Positions 10,133-20,411 of a DNA stretch of 64,000 bases are shown here, one piece after another. The stretch is from Halomonas halocynthiae DSM 14573. GTDB lineage: Bacteria; Pseudomonadota; Gammaproteobacteria; Pseudomonadales; Halomonadaceae. The notes beneath the pieces are model-generated. The model saw only the letters and a program-made list of their open reading frames with translations, made no database searches and was not told where the DNA came from. The position numbers and the translations under genes were made by a program. The DNA lies in NCBI RefSeq assembly GCF_000425725.1, contig NZ_AUDZ01000014.1:62001-126000 (forward strand). The letters run 5' to 3'. Position 1 is the stretch's first letter. Each line of letters opens with the position of its first letter.

Positions 10133-11371
10133 TTAATAAGACGGGCATTGGCGCAACCAAACTTGCGCTTCATGACGCGCCCGGGCATCAGCGTCCAACA
10201 CGGCGTCAAGCTCTGTCGCTGCGACTACCGGACACGCATCAAGCACTCGAGCAACCAGCTCGGCAATGCCACCAAACCCAAGCCTGCCGTCAAGAAACGA
10301 CGCCACGCCCACTTCATTAGCAGCATTCAACACTGCCGGTGCTGTTCCACCCGCCTGCATTGCGTCTCTCGCTAGGCGCAAACATGGAAACGCCTCGTCA
10401 TCTGGCGCCTCAAAGTCCAGCCTGGCCACTTCGAACAGATCCAGTGGCCTGACGCCCGCATCAATCCGCTCAGGCCAAGCTAAGCCATAAGCAATCGGAG
10501 TGCGCATATCCGGATTACCCAGCTGTGCCAATACCGAGCCATCGCTGTAAGCCACCATGGAGTGCACCACACTCTGAGGATGAACAACCACCTGAACCTG
10601 CTCAGGGCGCGCATCAAACAGCCAGCAGGCCTCAATTAGCTCCAACCCTTTATTCATTAACGTGGCGCTATCCACGGATATTTTGCGCCCCATGCTCCAG
10701 TTAGGGTGAGCACACGCCTGATCTGGCGTCACAGCAGCCAGTGCGTCAGCACTCCAACCACGAAAAGGGCCGCCCGATGCCGTTAACAGCAACTGCGTTA
10801 CACCGCTCTGCGCTATACCATTTTTCGCCAGGCGCTGCTCTTGGCTGCGTGCAGCTTCGCGTCCACCACACAGCCCAGCAGGTAGACACTGATAAATAGC
10901 ATTATGTTCAGAATCAATGGGCAAAAGCGTTGCCCCATGTTGCGCCACTTCATCCATAAGCAGCGCACCAGACATCACCAAAGCTTCTTTGTTAGCTAAC
11001 AGTACACGCTTACCCGCACGCGCTGCCGCCAACGTCGGCAAAAGCCCAGCAGCACCAACAATGGCCGCCATAACGACATCGACCTCAGCTGCTGCACTCA
11101 CATCAACTAAGGCCTCAGCCCCATACTGTACGTCTGTGAACACCCCCGCCGCACGTAATGCATTGCGCAGCCAAGTCGCATCAGCCTGCGTCTCAATCAC
11201 AGCAATTTGTGGTTGATGGCGCAAGCAAGCACTCAACAGGGCATCTCTTGAACGATGCGCCGTCAACGCATATACGCTGTAACGTTCAGGGTGGCGAGCA
11301 AGAACATCAAGCGTGCTGGCACCAATAGAGCCGGTGGCACCGAGCACGGTAACGGCAAGGCGCTGGCTCAT
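10133..11371 (-). CDS. dxr: 1-deoxy-D-xylulose 5-phosphate reductoisomerase
   Basis: Second step of the MEP isoprenoid pathway: NADPH-dependent conversion of DXP to MEP. The N-terminal Rossmann motif is [24 protein letters not shown] (metal-binding Asp/Glu region) and [21 protein letters not shown] (active-site loop) are intact. At 412 aa it is longer than E. coli Dxr (398 aa). About 10 extra residues lie between the [11 protein letters not shown] segment and [11 protein letters not shown], with the charged segment [15 protein letters not shown]. Its start overlaps the cdsA stop by 4 nt; 39 nt separate it from rseP. Confidence 0.97.
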   Translation of the reverse strand: MSQRLAVTVLGATGSIGASTLDVLARHPERYSVYALTAHRSRDALLSACLRHQPQIAVIETQADATWLRNALRAAGVFTDVQYGAEALVDVSAAAEVDVVMAAIVGAAGLLPTLAAARAGKRVLLANKEALVMSGALLMDEVAQHGATLLPIDSEHNAIYQCLPAGLCGGREAARSQEQRLAKNGIAQSGVTQLLLTASGGPFRGWSADALAAVTPDQACAHPNWSMGRKISVDSATLMNKGLELIEACWLFDARPEQVQVVVHPQSVVHSMVAYSDGSVLAQLGNPDMRTPIAYGLAWPERIDAGVRPLDLFEVARLDFEAPDDEAFPCLRLARDAMQAGGTAPAVLNAANEVGVASFLDGRLGFGGIAELVARVLDACPVVAATELDAVLDADARARHEAQVWLRQCPSY

Positions 11372-12168
11372 GAACCCAACACCTTAAACAGCGCAAACAA
11401 AGGCGCGGCTGCGGTAAGGCTGTCGATACGATCTAACACCCCACCATGCCCGGGCAGTAGGTTGCTGGAATCTTTAATGCCACGATAGCGTTTGAGCATG
11501 CTTTCCAACAGATCACCCAATACTGAAGCAAATGACACCACAACCGTCGCTACCAACAACAGCAAACCGCCAATCAATCCTAGATTCATGCCCACGGCAA
11601 ACCCGATCGCCAGCAAGGCCGTTAACGCCGCCCCGCCAAACACGCCCTCCCAGGACTTGCCGGGACTCACGCTCGGCGCCAGCTTCCGTTGCCCGAAAGC
11701 ACGACCAACAAAATACGCGCCAATATCCGCACTCCACACAACTAGCAGCACGTAAAGCAGCCAAATCGCGCCCTGCTCGCGCAATACGTTAAGCCCAACC
11801 CAGGCAGAAACCAGCACCCATAACCCCATCAGCAGGCGCACGGCCATACTGCTCCACTGCCCCACTCGCCGAGGGTAACTAATCACCCAGTACAGGTTTA
11901 CCAGCCACCCAACAGCAGCAACCCAAAGGGGCCAAGCAGCCAGCACGGCGCCGCTGGAATACATAAAAAACAACACCAACGCCATGGCGGCAGCGACTAG
12001 AGCGCGCTTTCCAGCGGATGACAGCCCTGCCAGGTTGGCCCACTCCCAACTTCCCAGCAGCACAACAGCCGCGGTAAACGCCGTAAAAGCATTACCGGAC
12101 AGTACAAAGAGGCCAACCCCCGCCACCACGAATAACCACAAAGCCGTCACGATACGTTGTTTAAGCAT
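11368..12168 (-). CDS. cdsA: Phosphatidate cytidylyltransferase
   Basis: Polytopic inner-membrane enzyme that makes CDP-diacylglycerol from phosphatidate and CTP, the precursor of all bacterial phospholipids. The 266-aa protein has about seven to eight hydrophobic helices. The C-terminal signature [19 protein letters not shown] followed by [14 protein letters not shown] is diagnostic, with its catalytic acidic residues present. It overlaps uppS by 8 nt and dxr by 4 nt, so the three genes are probably one tightly coupled unit. Confidence 0.97.
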   Translation of the reverse strand: MLKQRIVTALWLFVVAGVGLFVLSGNAFTAFTAAVVLLGSWEWANLAGLSSAGKRALVAAAMALVLFFMYSSGAVLAAWPLWVAAVGWLVNLYWVISYPRRVGQWSSMAVRLLMGLWVLVSAWVGLNVLREQGAIWLLYVLLVVWSADIGAYFVGRAFGQRKLAPSVSPGKSWEGVFGGAALTALLAIGFAVGMNLGLIGGLLLLVATVVVSFASVLGDLLESMLKRYRGIKDSSNLLPGHGGVLDRIDSLTAAAPLFALFKVLGS

Positions 12169-12919
12169 TGGCGCCCTCTACCTGGTCATCCGTTCTGCCA
12201 AAGCGGCGCTTACGTCCGGCAAAGTCCAGCAATGCCGCATCGAAAGCATCAGCCCCGAAGTCTGGCCATAGAACTGACGTAAAATAGAGCTCGGCATAGG
12301 CCATCTGCCAAAGCATGAAATTAGAAATCCGCTGCTCTCCGCTAGTACGGATGCACAGATCAACCGGCGCATCAGACGCCAGACACATTGACTTCCCTAA
12401 GCAGGCTTCATCAATATCTTGCGGGCTTATCTCACCATCAGCGACACGCTCAGCCAAACGACGCGCAGCGCAGGCAATATCCCACTGCCCCCCATAGTTA
12501 GCAGCAATCACCAGATGCAAACGGGTGTTGTCAGCCGTTAGCTCTTCTGCTTTGTCGATATGCTTACGCACAACACTGGGAAGCCCATCGCGATCGCCAA
12601 TAACTGACAAACGAATGCCATAGCGATGCAGCTTTTTCACTTCACGCTGTAGCGCCAACTGAAACAACTGCATTAACGCCTCAACCTCGGCGGGCGGACG
12701 ACGCCAGTTTTCACTGGAAAAAGCAAACAGCGTGAGCGTTTCAATTTCTTGCTCAACCGCACGACGAATCACCGCGCGCACTGCCTCAACTCCCGCGTGA
12801 TGCCCACGAATCCCAGACTGTCCACGTGACTTAGCCCAGCGATTATTGCCATCCATGATGATGGCGACGTGACGCGGTTTTGATCCCTCAGACAGAAGGT
12901 CTGGTGTCGATGACGTCAT
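12161..12919 (-). CDS. uppS: Undecaprenyl diphosphate synthase
   Basis: cis-Prenyltransferase that extends farnesyl-PP with eight isopentenyl units to C55-PP, the carrier lipid for peptidoglycan and O-antigen. The 252-aa product has the HVAIIMDGNNRWAKSRG motif with the catalytic Asp (near residue 23), then GHHAGVEAVR, FAFSSENWRRP and the C-terminal DLCIRTSGEQRISNFMLWQ. All the classic blocks of the family are present. It is 74 nt downstream of frr and overlaps cdsA by 8 nt. Confidence 0.98.
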   Translation of the reverse strand: MTSSTPDLLSEGSKPRHVAIIMDGNNRWAKSRGQSGIRGHHAGVEAVRAVIRRAVEQEIETLTLFAFSSENWRRPPAEVEALMQLFQLALQREVKKLHRYGIRLSVIGDRDGLPSVVRKHIDKAEELTADNTRLHLVIAANYGGQWDIACAARRLAERVADGEISPQDIDEACLGKSMCLASDAPVDLCIRTSGEQRISNFMLWQMAYAELYFTSVLWPDFGADAFDAALLDFAGRKRRFGRTDDQVEGANA

Positions 12920-12993
12920 GGTGCCTCACATGGCGGATCAGTATCAGATAAAACAGCAGCAGCACAATGCGCACTGCCGCCGAACAGCCATCT

Positions 12994-13551
12994 TCAGACC
13001 TGCATCAGATCCTGCTCTTTAGACTCCAGAGCCTTATCAATCTCTGCCACCGTGGTATCGGTGATCTTTTGAATGGCCTCTTCACCCTGACGAGCTTCAT
13101 CTTCAGAGATGTCTTTATCCTTGAGCAACGCCTTGATATCGCCATTGGCATCACGGCGCACATTACGCACCGAGACCCTGGCAGCTTCTGCTTCATGGCG
13201 TGCCTGCTTGATGTACCCCTTGCGCGTTTCCTCGGTCAACATCGGCATGGGGACACGAATCACATTACCTGCACTCGACGGGTTAAGGCCAAGTTCAGAC
13301 GTCATGATAGCCTTTTCCACCTTAGGCACCATGGCTTGCTCCCACGGCACAATGCTAAGCGTACGTGCATCTTCGACATTCACCGAAGCCACCTGGCTGA
13401 TGGGCACCATACCGCCGTAGTAATCGACCTGAACGGCATCCAGAATACTGGGGTGTGCTCGGCCAGTGCGAATCTTGTTGAAGTTGCTATGCAGTGCTTC
13501 AACGCTTTTCTTCATGCGGCTTTGCGCATCTTTCCTGATATCATCAATCAC
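12994..13551 (-). CDS. frr: Ribosome recycling factor
   Basis: Splits post-termination ribosomes together with EF-G. The 185-aa product is of normal length and contains VRVPMP-type motif [12 protein letters not shown] and the helical arms of RRF. A TTG at 13569 would give a longer product, but I chose GTG 13551. That start gives the family N terminus ([12 protein letters not shown]) and has GAGGG 7 nt before it, lying across the end of pyrH. Only 4 nt separate the pyrH stop from this GTG, so the pair is co-transcribed. Confidence 0.96.
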   Translation of the reverse strand: MIDDIRKDAQSRMKKSVEALHSNFNKIRTGRAHPSILDAVQVDYYGGMVPISQVASVNVEDARTLSIVPWEQAMVPKVEKAIMTSELGLNPSSAGNVIRVPMPMLTEETRKGYIKQARHEAEAARVSVRNVRRDANGDIKALLKDKDISEDEARQGEEAIQKITDTTVAEIDKALESKEQDLMQV

Positions 13552-13555
13552 GACG

Positions 13556-14320
13556 TTACCCTCTATCAATCAGCGTGCCTTCTCGGCCACCTACCACCAG
13601 ATTCAGCAGCGCACCCGGCCTGTTCATATTGAACACCCGTACTGGCATATCATGGTCACGCACAAGGCAAATGGCGGTCAAATCCATGACTCCGAGCTTC
13701 TGATCAAGGGCGTCATCATAAGAAAGACGCTCATACTTGACCGCATCGGAATACTTCACGGGATCCTTGTCATACACCCCATCAACCTTGGTGGCCTTGA
13801 TGACAACATCAGCATCAATCTCGACACCGCGCAAGCAGGCAGCAGAGTCCGTGGTGAAAAACGGGTTACCCGTTCCAGCAGCGAACAATACCACGTCACC
13901 AGAGGTCAGGTAGCGAATCGCTGTGCGGCGGTCATAGTGCTCTACCACCCCGCTCATCGGGATGGCTGACATAGCCCGCGAGCGGATACTCGAACGCTCC
14001 AGTGCATCGCGCATTGCCAAGGCATTCATTACTGTTGCCAGCATGCCCATATGGTCACCGGTAACTCGATCCATGCCTGCCTCATGAAGTGCCGCGCCAC
14101 GAAACAGGTTGCCACCTCCCACCACAATACCTACTTGAACACCAATGCCGACAAGCTGGCCAATTTCCAGTGCCATGCGGTCTAACACCTGAGGGTCAAT
14201 ACCAAAGTCGGCATTCCCCGTGAGTGCCTCACCTGACAGCTTGAGCAGAATGCGCTTGAACTTAGATACCTGGGGGCGTGGCTTATCAGGCCTAGGCGCG
14301 GTAGATTCAGCTTGGCTCAT
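13556..14320 (-). CDS. pyrH: Uridylate kinase (UMP kinase)
   Basis: Hexameric amino-acid-kinase-fold enzyme that phosphorylates UMP to UDP. It starts with an extension rich in Pro and Arg (residues 1-18), then [15 protein letters not shown], the nucleotide-binding start of the family. [30 protein letters not shown] and the C-terminal [18 protein letters not shown] are all conserved. At 254 aa it is slightly longer than the E. coli enzyme (241) because of the N-terminal extension. It lies between tsf and frr, as in most proteobacteria. Confidence 0.97.
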   Translation of the reverse strand: MSQAESTAPRPDKPRPQVSKFKRILLKLSGEALTGNADFGIDPQVLDRMALEIGQLVGIGVQVGIVVGGGNLFRGAALHEAGMDRVTGDHMGMLATVMNALAMRDALERSSIRSRAMSAIPMSGVVEHYDRRTAIRYLTSGDVVLFAAGTGNPFFTTDSAACLRGVEIDADVVIKATKVDGVYDKDPVKYSDAVKYERLSYDDALDQKLGVMDLTAICLVRDHDMPVRVFNMNRPGALLNLVVGGREGTLIDRG

Positions 14321-14396
14321 GACGTTATCTCCGAATCGAGCAGAGTTGACAGCGTGGGATATGAGGTGGCCGGATGCGCCGACCGAACACGCGAAA

Positions 14397-14416
14397 GCGT
14401 GCGCTTACGCGCACGC
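14397..14416 (-). other. GC-rich hairpin between tsf and pyrH
   Basis: A perfect 8-bp inverted repeat (GCGTGCGC and its complement) with a 4-nt loop, 25 nt past the tsf stop. On the minus strand only three T follow the stem, so it is at best a weak terminator. RNA processing or mRNA 3'-end protection is an equally good reading. Confidence 0.4.
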
Positions 14417-14441
14417 CATCGTATAACGAAACGGGCAGCCC

Positions 14442-15314
14442 TTACTGACGGCCTGCCTGCTCCATGACTTCCTGAGCGAAGTCGACTTCTTCTTTCTCGA
14501 TGCCTTCACCCACCTCAAAGCGCGTGAAAGAAACAACCTCACCGCCAGCCGCTTTCACGAACTCAGCAACACTCTGGTTCGGGTCTTTAACAAACGGCTG
14601 TTCTGTCAGACTGTTTTCTGCCAGATACTTCTTCAGACGGCCTTGCACCATCTTCTCAGCGATTTGCTCTGGCTTACCCGCCATATCAGGCTGAGCCATG
14701 ATGATCGCTTTTTCCGCATCCAGGTGCTCCTGCGGCATATCACCGGGAAGCGCAACGGCTGGATTGATGGCCGCCACATGCATGGACACATCCTTACCGG
14801 CCTCGGCGCTACCGCCGTTCAGTACCGTCAGTACACCAATACGGCCGCCGTGAACGTATTCACCGACTAAGGTGCCCTGAGGAGCTGCTTCAACGACAAC
14901 ACTGCGACGCACGCTAATGTTCTCGCCAATTTTCTGCACCAGCTGCTCACGCACTTCTTCCAGCTCGCCTGCCATGACGGCGGCCACATCTTCACTCTTA
15001 GCGGCGAAGAAGGCGTCAGCGATACGGTCAGCAAACGCCTTGAAGTTATCATCACGAGCGACAAAGTCGGTCTCGGAATTAATTTCGACCATTACACCGT
15101 AGCTGCCATCTTCAGCAACACGAGTGACAACAATGCCTTCAGCGGCAGTGCGGCCAGATTTTTTGGCGGCCTTGAGGCCAGAGTTCTTACGCAGGTTCTC
15201 AATTGCGACATCAATATCGCCGTCGGCTTCAGTGAGTGCGCTTTTGCACTCCATCATGCCAAGACCAGTACGATCACGCAGTTCCTTGACCTGAGAGGCG
15301 CTGATAGCTGCCAT
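14442..15314 (-). CDS. tsf: Elongation factor Ts
   Basis: Guanine nucleotide exchange factor for EF-Tu. The 290-aa protein begins with the UBA-like domain ([19 protein letters not shown]) and has the [10 protein letters not shown] core motif that contacts EF-Tu (near residue 80). The two repeated core subdomains and a C-terminal module follow. It lies 171 nt after rpsB with a strong intrinsic-terminator hairpin in the gap (15421-15445). Its expression is probably set partly by readthrough from rpsB. Confidence 0.98.
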   Translation of the reverse strand: MAAISASQVKELRDRTGLGMMECKSALTEADGDIDVAIENLRKNSGLKAAKKSGRTAAEGIVVTRVAEDGSYGVMVEINSETDFVARDDNFKAFADRIADAFFAAKSEDVAAVMAGELEEVREQLVQKIGENISVRRSVVVEAAPQGTLVGEYVHGGRIGVLTVLNGGSAEAGKDVSMHVAAINPAVALPGDMPQEHLDAEKAIIMAQPDMAGKPEQIAEKMVQGRLKKYLAENSLTEQPFVKDPNQSVAEFVKAAGGEVVSFTRFEVGEGIEKEEVDFAQEVMEQAGRQ

Positions 15315-15420
15315 GACTAATTTTCCTCTGATAGTTCGACATTAAAAACAGGTCGACCTGAAAGTCTGCCGCCGACACTAACACCGGCGACCCTACCTTA
15401 CCCTACCCTCAGCATGTTTC

Positions 15421-15445
15421 AAAAAGGGGCCGCAGCCCCTTTTTT
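15421..15445 (-). terminator. Intrinsic terminator/attenuator between rpsB and tsf
   Basis: A GGGGC/GCCCC stem with a 4-nt loop, extended by an A/T stretch on both sides (10 paired positions in all). Read on the minus strand, a T5 run follows the stem. It lies about 40 nt past the rpsB stop and about 105 nt before tsf. It should reduce but not abolish transcription into tsf and pyrH. Confidence 0.75.
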
Positions 15446-15485
15446 AACACCGATGTAAGACACAAGGCCTAGAGCAGGCTGTTGA

Positions 15486-16250
15486 TTACTCAGCGGCGGC
15501 GCTGCTTTCGTTTTCGCTCGCAGCGGCTTCAGCCGCTGTTTCGCTGACTTCAACAAACTCGTCAGGACGACCTTCTTTGGCACGGCCACACGCATCAGCA
15601 ATAGCCTTGACGTAGATCTGGATAGCACGGATCGAGTCATCATTACCCGGAATAATGTAATCCACACCATCCGGATTGGAGTTAGTGTCGACCACGCCAA
15701 TAACCGGAATGCCCAGTTTGTTGGCTTCATTGATAGCAATACGCTCATGATCAACGTCGATCACAAACAGTGCATCAGGCAAACCGCCCATGTCTTTAAT
15801 ACCGCCGATGGAACGCTCGAGCTTGTCCTGCTCGCGAGTTGCCATCAAGACTTCTTTTTTGGTCAGTTTCTCGAACGTGCCATCTTCGCGCATACCTTCA
15901 AGCTCGCGCAGACGCTTGATCGACTGGCGAATGGTCTTGAAGTTAGTCAGCATACCGCCGAGCCAGCGGTGATTGACGAACGGCTGACCAGCACGGGTAG
16001 CCTCTTCCTTGATCACTTTGCTAGCGCTACGCTTAGTGCCGACAAACATGATTTTGTTGTTCGAGGTAGCCATTTTCTCGACCACACCGATAGCCTCATT
16101 CAGGGCTGGCAGCGTGTACTCGAGGTTGATGATATGAATCTTGTTACGCGCGCCAAAGATGTACTTGCCCATCTTCGGGTTCCAGTAACGGGTCTGGTGG
16201 CCGAAGTGAGCGCCAGCCTTCAACAGATCGCGCATATTAACGTGTGACAT
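15486..16250 (-). CDS. rpsB: 30S ribosomal protein S2
   Basis: Small-subunit protein that binds late in 30S assembly and recruits S1. The 254-aa product starts [20 protein letters not shown] and carries [30 protein letters not shown] and [12 protein letters not shown], all family signatures. The C terminus is an acidic Ala/Glu-rich tail. The long 5' leader contains a conserved stem-loop (16269-16290) likely used for S2 autoregulation. A canonical AGGAG precedes the ATG. First gene of the rpsB-tsf unit. Confidence 0.98.
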   Translation of the reverse strand: MSHVNMRDLLKAGAHFGHQTRYWNPKMGKYIFGARNKIHIINLEYTLPALNEAIGVVEKMATSNNKIMFVGTKRSASKVIKEEATRAGQPFVNHRWLGGMLTNFKTIRQSIKRLRELEGMREDGTFEKLTKKEVLMATREQDKLERSIGGIKDMGGLPDALFVIDVDHERIAINEANKLGIPVIGVVDTNSNPDGVDYIIPGNDDSIRAIQIYVKAIADACGRAKEGRPDEFVEVSETAAEAAASENESSAAAE

Positions 16251-16561
16251 GGATAACTCCTGAAAATCGGGTTAGGCCTCCACGCACCCCATGGATCCGA
16301 CTAACGGCGAACCGAAAGCACCCGGGACCATGTGTCGGTGCATGTGTGTTTTCAAGGCATTGCATTACAAATTGATATTGCGCTTAACCTGCCGCCCCGA
16401 CGGACTCACCTCAGTCAGCTGGCTGACATTATGGAATTGACCCGTGAGTTTGCAGGAAAGCGCGCAGCTTTATACCATAGAACAACTGCAAGATGAAGCA
16501 GCACCCAATCATCCGTGATGACTCGTGCTGCTCGGCAACACTCCTCTGACCGTGAGACTCC
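16251..16561. other. Divergent rpsB/map intergenic region
   Basis: 311 bases without a gene. The left part is the rpsB leader with its stem-loop; the right part is the map leader. Promoters for both genes must lie here, but I cannot identify convincing -35/-10 pairs. No further repeats or small ORFs with a good start signal are seen. Confidence 0.7.
16266..16294 (-). promoter_or_regulatory. rpsB 5' leader element (probable S2 autoregulatory site)
   Basis: Read on the minus strand, the leader shows GGGGTGCGTGGAGGC and then TAACCC, forming a GGG(T)/(A)CCC-closed stem-loop just upstream of the rpsB Shine-Dalgarno. From memory this matches the conserved element of the rpsB leader of gammaproteobacteria through which S2 represses its own mRNA. 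The core occupies 16269-16290. The match is by eye; a covariance-model search was not possible. Confidence 0.6.
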
Positions 16562-17353
16562 ATGAACGTACCCATTAAGACGCCCGACGAAATTACCAAG
16601 ATGCGCGAGGCTGGCCGCCAAGCTGCCAGCGTTATCGAAATGATCACCCCCCACGTCGAGGCTGGCATCACCACAGGCGAGATCGATCGTTTATGCCACG
16701 ACTATATCGTCAATACGCTGGGGTCCGTTCCAGCACCACTTAACTATCACGGCTTTCCCAAGTCAGTCTGCACCTCTATCAACCATGTGGTGTGTCACGG
16801 CATTCCCGATGACAAAAAGTCGCTCAAAAAGGGCGACATCATGAATCTTGATATCACAGTAAAAACCGCCGATGGCTACCACGGCGATTCCAGCGTTATG
16901 TACATTATCGGCGAAAGCATTCAAGGTGAGCGCTTATGCCGCATCACCCAAGAGTGCCTATATCGCAGCATGGCCCTGATTCGCCCAGGTGCACGGCTCT
17001 CAGAGCTGGCTCGCGCAATCCAAGAACATGCCGAAGCGAATGGCTACTCGGTAGTGCGTGACTTTTGCGGCCACGGCATCGGCGCGGGCTTCCACGAAGA
17101 CCCCCAGGTATTGCACTACGACGGTTACGCTCCCGAAGCCGACTTAGTCTTAGCCGAAGGCATGTGCTTCACTGTCGAACCGATGATCAACATTGGCAAC
17201 CACCAGACCAAAGTGCTACGCGATGGCTGGACCGCTGTAACTCGCGATAAGAGCCTAACCGCTCAGTGGGAGCACACCCTATTGGTCACCGCCACTGGCG
17301 TAGAAGTCCTTACCGCCCGCAGCGACGAAGACCTTTCCTTCCTCGCAGACTGA
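16562..17353 (+). CDS. map: Type I methionine aminopeptidase
   Basis: Cytosolic dimetal enzyme that removes the initiator Met from nascent proteins. The 263-aa product has the pita-bread fold motifs. The metal ligands are within LDITVKTADGYHGDSSVMY (two Asp), CGHGIGAGFHEDPQVLHY (His), GMCFTVEPM (Glu) and the final SAQWEHT-like block, here LTAQWEHTLLV (Glu). It is divergent from rpsB and 10 nt upstream of glnD, the usual rpsB/map/glnD arrangement. Confidence 0.98.
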   Translation: MNVPIKTPDEITKMREAGRQAASVIEMITPHVEAGITTGEIDRLCHDYIVNTLGSVPAPLNYHGFPKSVCTSINHVVCHGIPDDKKSLKKGDIMNLDITVKTADGYHGDSSVMYIIGESIQGERLCRITQECLYRSMALIRPGARLSELARAIQEHAEANGYSVVRDFCGHGIGAGFHEDPQVLHYDGYAPEADLVLAEGMCFTVEPMINIGNHQTKVLRDGWTAVTRDKSLTAQWEHTLLVTATGVEVLTARSDEDLSFLAD

Positions 17354-17363
17354 GTCGGCCATC

Positions 17364-20045
17364 ATGCTGCTGCACCATTATCAGTTTCAGCCTGACACTA
17401 GCCTGTTCGATATCGAAGGCTTTCGCAGCGAACTCAACGGCAGCCGCTCCCCCATCGCCCCCTTCAAGGCGGCGCTGGGGGAAATTCAGCACCGCCTCGA
17501 CGAGCACTTTCAAGCCGGTAGCGACATTCGCGACCTGATACGAGGTCGCGCCTGGTGCCTTGATCGCCTGCTGGAAATCGCCTGGCAACAGCATGACTGG
17601 CACGACGACAGCATCGCATTACTGGCCGTGGGCGGTTATGGCCGTGGCGAACTACACCCGCACTCTGATGTAGACCTCCAGATTCTCCTCGAGCACGACG
17701 ATGACAGCGTCTACCGTGAACCCCTAAGCGCTTTCATTACATTTTTGTGGGATATCGGCCTTGAAATTGGTCACAGCGTGCGCTCTCTGAACGACTGCGA
17801 GCGCGAAGCCAAGGCCGACATCACCATCATCACCAACTTGATCGAAACGCGCACCCTGGCTGGACCAGAACGCTTGCGCGAAGCCATGCAAAAGCGGCTT
17901 TCCACCGACCGTTTATGGCCCTCTGAGCTGTTTTTCGAGGCAAAATGGCGAGAACAGATTACCCGCCATCGACGCTTCAACAACTCCGAATACCACCTGG
18001 AACCTAATATCAAAAGCTCTCCCGGTGGACTGCGAGATATCCAGATGATCGGCTGGGTAGCCAAACGTCATTTTGGCACCGAGCATTACTCACAGCTTGT
18101 CGCTGACGGTTTCATGAACGATGCCGAGCTGCACATTCTCAGCCAAGGCCAAGCCTTTTTATGGCAGGTGCGCTATGCATTACACCTATTAGCTGGCCGC
18201 GCCGAAGACCGACTGCTATTTGACCACCAGGCAGCTATCGCCGAAATGTTTGGCTTCCGTGATACGCCAGAGCGCCTTGCAGTAGAAAGCTTTATGAAGC
18301 GCTACTACCGCCACGTCACTGCCCTGGCCGGGCTCAACGACATGTTGTTACAGCACTTCGACGAAGTCATTTTGCACAGCGGCGAAGACCCGATTATTGA
18401 ACCACTCAACGCCCGCTTCGAAATCAAGGCGGGCTATATTCAGGCCTGCCACCGTCGCGTTTTCAGCGATAATCCTGCGGCACTACTTGAACTATTTGTG
18501 TTGATGGCTGAACACTCACACATTGACGGCGTACGAGCCGACACGATTCGCCTGATTCGTGACCACCGCCACCTCATCGATGACCGTTTTCGCAACAACC
18601 CACAGCACCAGGCTCTCTTCCTGCGCCTACTGCGAGCCCCAGGCAACGTTGCTCGCCAGTTACAACGAATGAACCGCTACGGTGTGCTTGGCAAATACTT
18701 GCCTGCTTTCGGCCAAGCCGTGGGACTCATGCAGCATGACCTGTTTCATATCTATACCGTAGATGCTCACACACTGCGTCTGCTCAAGTGCATCCATGAC
18801 CTTCACAAGCCCAGCGCCAAGGAGTGCTTTTCTGTCGCAGCGCCCTTGGTGCACCAGCTACCCAAGCTTGAACTGCTGTGGATCGCGGGACTGTTTCATG
18901 ACATCGGCAAAGGGCGCGGCGGAGATCATTCTGAGATTGGTGCTGAAGAGGTGGAAACCTTCGCCTTGCAACACCAGCTGGCACCACGAGACACTCGGTT
19001 GGTGGTCTGGCTAGTCAGGCATCACCTACTCATGTCACTGGTAGCTCAGAAGCGCGACATCACCGATCCCGAGGTCATCGCTGAGTTCGCACACATTGTC
19101 GCCGACGAAACCCGCCTAGATTATTTATACGTACTGACAGTTGCTGACATCAATGCCACCAATCCAACGCTATGGAACGGCTGGCGCGCGTCACTGCTAC
19201 GACAGCTGTACATGCAGACCCGCCGCGCTTTGCGCCGAGGCTTAGAGCACCCGCTAGAGCGTGATGACAGCGTACGCGAAACCCGTGCAGAAGCCCGCTC
19301 TCTGCTGGCCGCATTAGGTGCCGACATTGCCAAAACAGATCGCCTATGGCGCTCACTAGGCGAAGACTATTTTCTTCAGTACGCGCCCAGCGAAATTGCC
19401 TGGCAAACCCAAGGCATTCTTTCTCACAAAAGCAGCCAGCTGCCACTAATCATGCTCAGCGCCCCACCGGATGACAGTCATGAGGGTGGCACCAAAGTCT
19501 TCATTCATGCTCGCTCCGTGGACAACCTGTTTGCCGCCACAGCAGCCGCCATGGACCAGTTAGGCTTATCGATTCAGGATGCCCGCATCGCGACATCCAG
19601 CAATGACTGGACACTCAACACCTTCATTGTTCTGGACGATCACGGCCAAGCAATTCGTGACCCCCAACGCATGGATGCGATTCACCAGCACCTAGTCGAA
19701 GAACTTGACGACCCCGACGACTACCCGCAGATTGTCACCCGCTACACGCCGCGTCAGCTCAGACACTTCCGGGTTCCCACTGAAGTCGTCATCGAGCAAG
19801 ACCCGGCCAACGAGCGCACCTTGCTAGAACTGGTGGCTCCCGATCGTCCCGGCCTGCTGGCACGAGTTGGGCGTATTTTCATGGAACAGGAAATCGCACT
19901 CTCAGCCGCCAAAATAGCCACCTTCGGCGAGCGCGTTGAAGACGTGTTTTTCATTACCGATCGCAACGGTGCAGCACTCACCGACCCAGAGCGCCAACAG
20001 CAATTACGCCAACGATTGATTGATGCGCTAAGCGTTGCCGACTGA
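17364..20045 (+). CDS. glnD: [Protein-PII] uridylyltransferase/uridylyl-removing enzyme
   Basis: Nitrogen sensor that uridylylates PII proteins when glutamine is low and removes UMP when it is high. The 893-aa protein has the full four-domain layout: nucleotidyltransferase (GGYGRGELHPHSDVDLQILL, about residues 88-108), a central helical region, an HD hydrolase domain (LFHDIGKGRGGDHSEIG near residue 512) and two C-terminal ACT domains (about 705-790 and 815-893). It starts 10 nt after map and probably shares its transcript. Confidence 0.98.
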   Translation: MLLHHYQFQPDTSLFDIEGFRSELNGSRSPIAPFKAALGEIQHRLDEHFQAGSDIRDLIRGRAWCLDRLLEIAWQQHDWHDDSIALLAVGGYGRGELHPHSDVDLQILLEHDDDSVYREPLSAFITFLWDIGLEIGHSVRSLNDCEREAKADITIITNLIETRTLAGPERLREAMQKRLSTDRLWPSELFFEAKWREQITRHRRFNNSEYHLEPNIKSSPGGLRDIQMIGWVAKRHFGTEHYSQLVADGFMNDAELHILSQGQAFLWQVRYALHLLAGRAEDRLLFDHQAAIAEMFGFRDTPERLAVESFMKRYYRHVTALAGLNDMLLQHFDEVILHSGEDPIIEPLNARFEIKAGYIQACHRRVFSDNPAALLELFVLMAEHSHIDGVRADTIRLIRDHRHLIDDRFRNNPQHQALFLRLLRAPGNVARQLQRMNRYGVLGKYLPAFGQAVGLMQHDLFHIYTVDAHTLRLLKCIHDLHKPSAKECFSVAAPLVHQLPKLELLWIAGLFHDIGKGRGGDHSEIGAEEVETFALQHQLAPRDTRLVVWLVRHHLLMSLVAQKRDITDPEVIAEFAHIVADETRLDYLYVLTVADINATNPTLWNGWRASLLRQLYMQTRRALRRGLEHPLERDDSVRETRAEARSLLAALGADIAKTDRLWRSLGEDYFLQYAPSEIAWQTQGILSHKSSQLPLIMLSAPPDDSHEGGTKVFIHARSVDNLFAATAAAMDQLGLSIQDARIATSSNDWTLNTFIVLDDHGQAIRDPQRMDAIHQHLVEELDDPDDYPQIVTRYTPRQLRHFRVPTEVVIEQDPANERTLLELVAPDRPGLLARVGRIFMEQEIALSAAKIATFGERVEDVFFITDRNGAALTDPERQQQLRQRLIDALSVAD

Positions 20046-20072
20046 AGCCTACTGACCCAAAGGACAAGACAG

Positions 20073-20411
20073 ATGCTGACACTTTACGTCATCAAAAGCT
20101 GTGACACCTGCCGTAAAGCGCGCAAAGCGCTCGACGACAGGGGCCTTGCCTACCGCCTCCATGACCTCCGTGAAGATGGCTTGTCCGCTGGGCTGCTGGA
20201 AGAATTACTTGAACGGGCCGCACTGCTGACCCTGCTCAACAAGCGCAGCACCACATGGCGCAACCTGAGCGACAGCCAGAAAGCCAGCAACGGCGACGGA
20301 GAGATCCGCACGCTACTACTGACCCACCCCACCCTGATCAAGCGGCCGGTGTTAGATACCGGCGAAGAAATCCGCGTTGGCTATCGCGACGGCGATTACG
20401 ACGACCTTTAA
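20073..20411 (+). CDS. ArsC/Spx-family thioredoxin-fold reductase (YffB-like)
   Basis: Small 112-aa thioredoxin-fold protein of the ArsC family. The N-terminal CxxC is in VIKSCDTCRKARKAL. The remainder follows the YffB pattern, with a C-terminal IKRPVLDTGEEIRVGY (substrate-loop RP motif). YffB-type members sit next to dapD/dapE in many gammaproteobacteria, and this one lies between glnD and dapD. The true substrate is not established; arsenate reduction is not implied. AGGACA precedes the ATG. Confidence 0.9.
   Translation: MLTLYVIKSCDTCRKARKALDDRGLAYRLHDLREDGLSAGLLEELLERAALLTLLNKRSTTWRNLSDSQKASNGDGEIRTLLLTHPTLIKRPVLDTGEEIRVGYRDGDYDDL

Noticed and set aside
12967-13632. 221-aa open frame on the plus strand opposite frr/pyrH
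   Set aside because: It is a shadow of two conserved genes, has no start signal and no recognisable domain.
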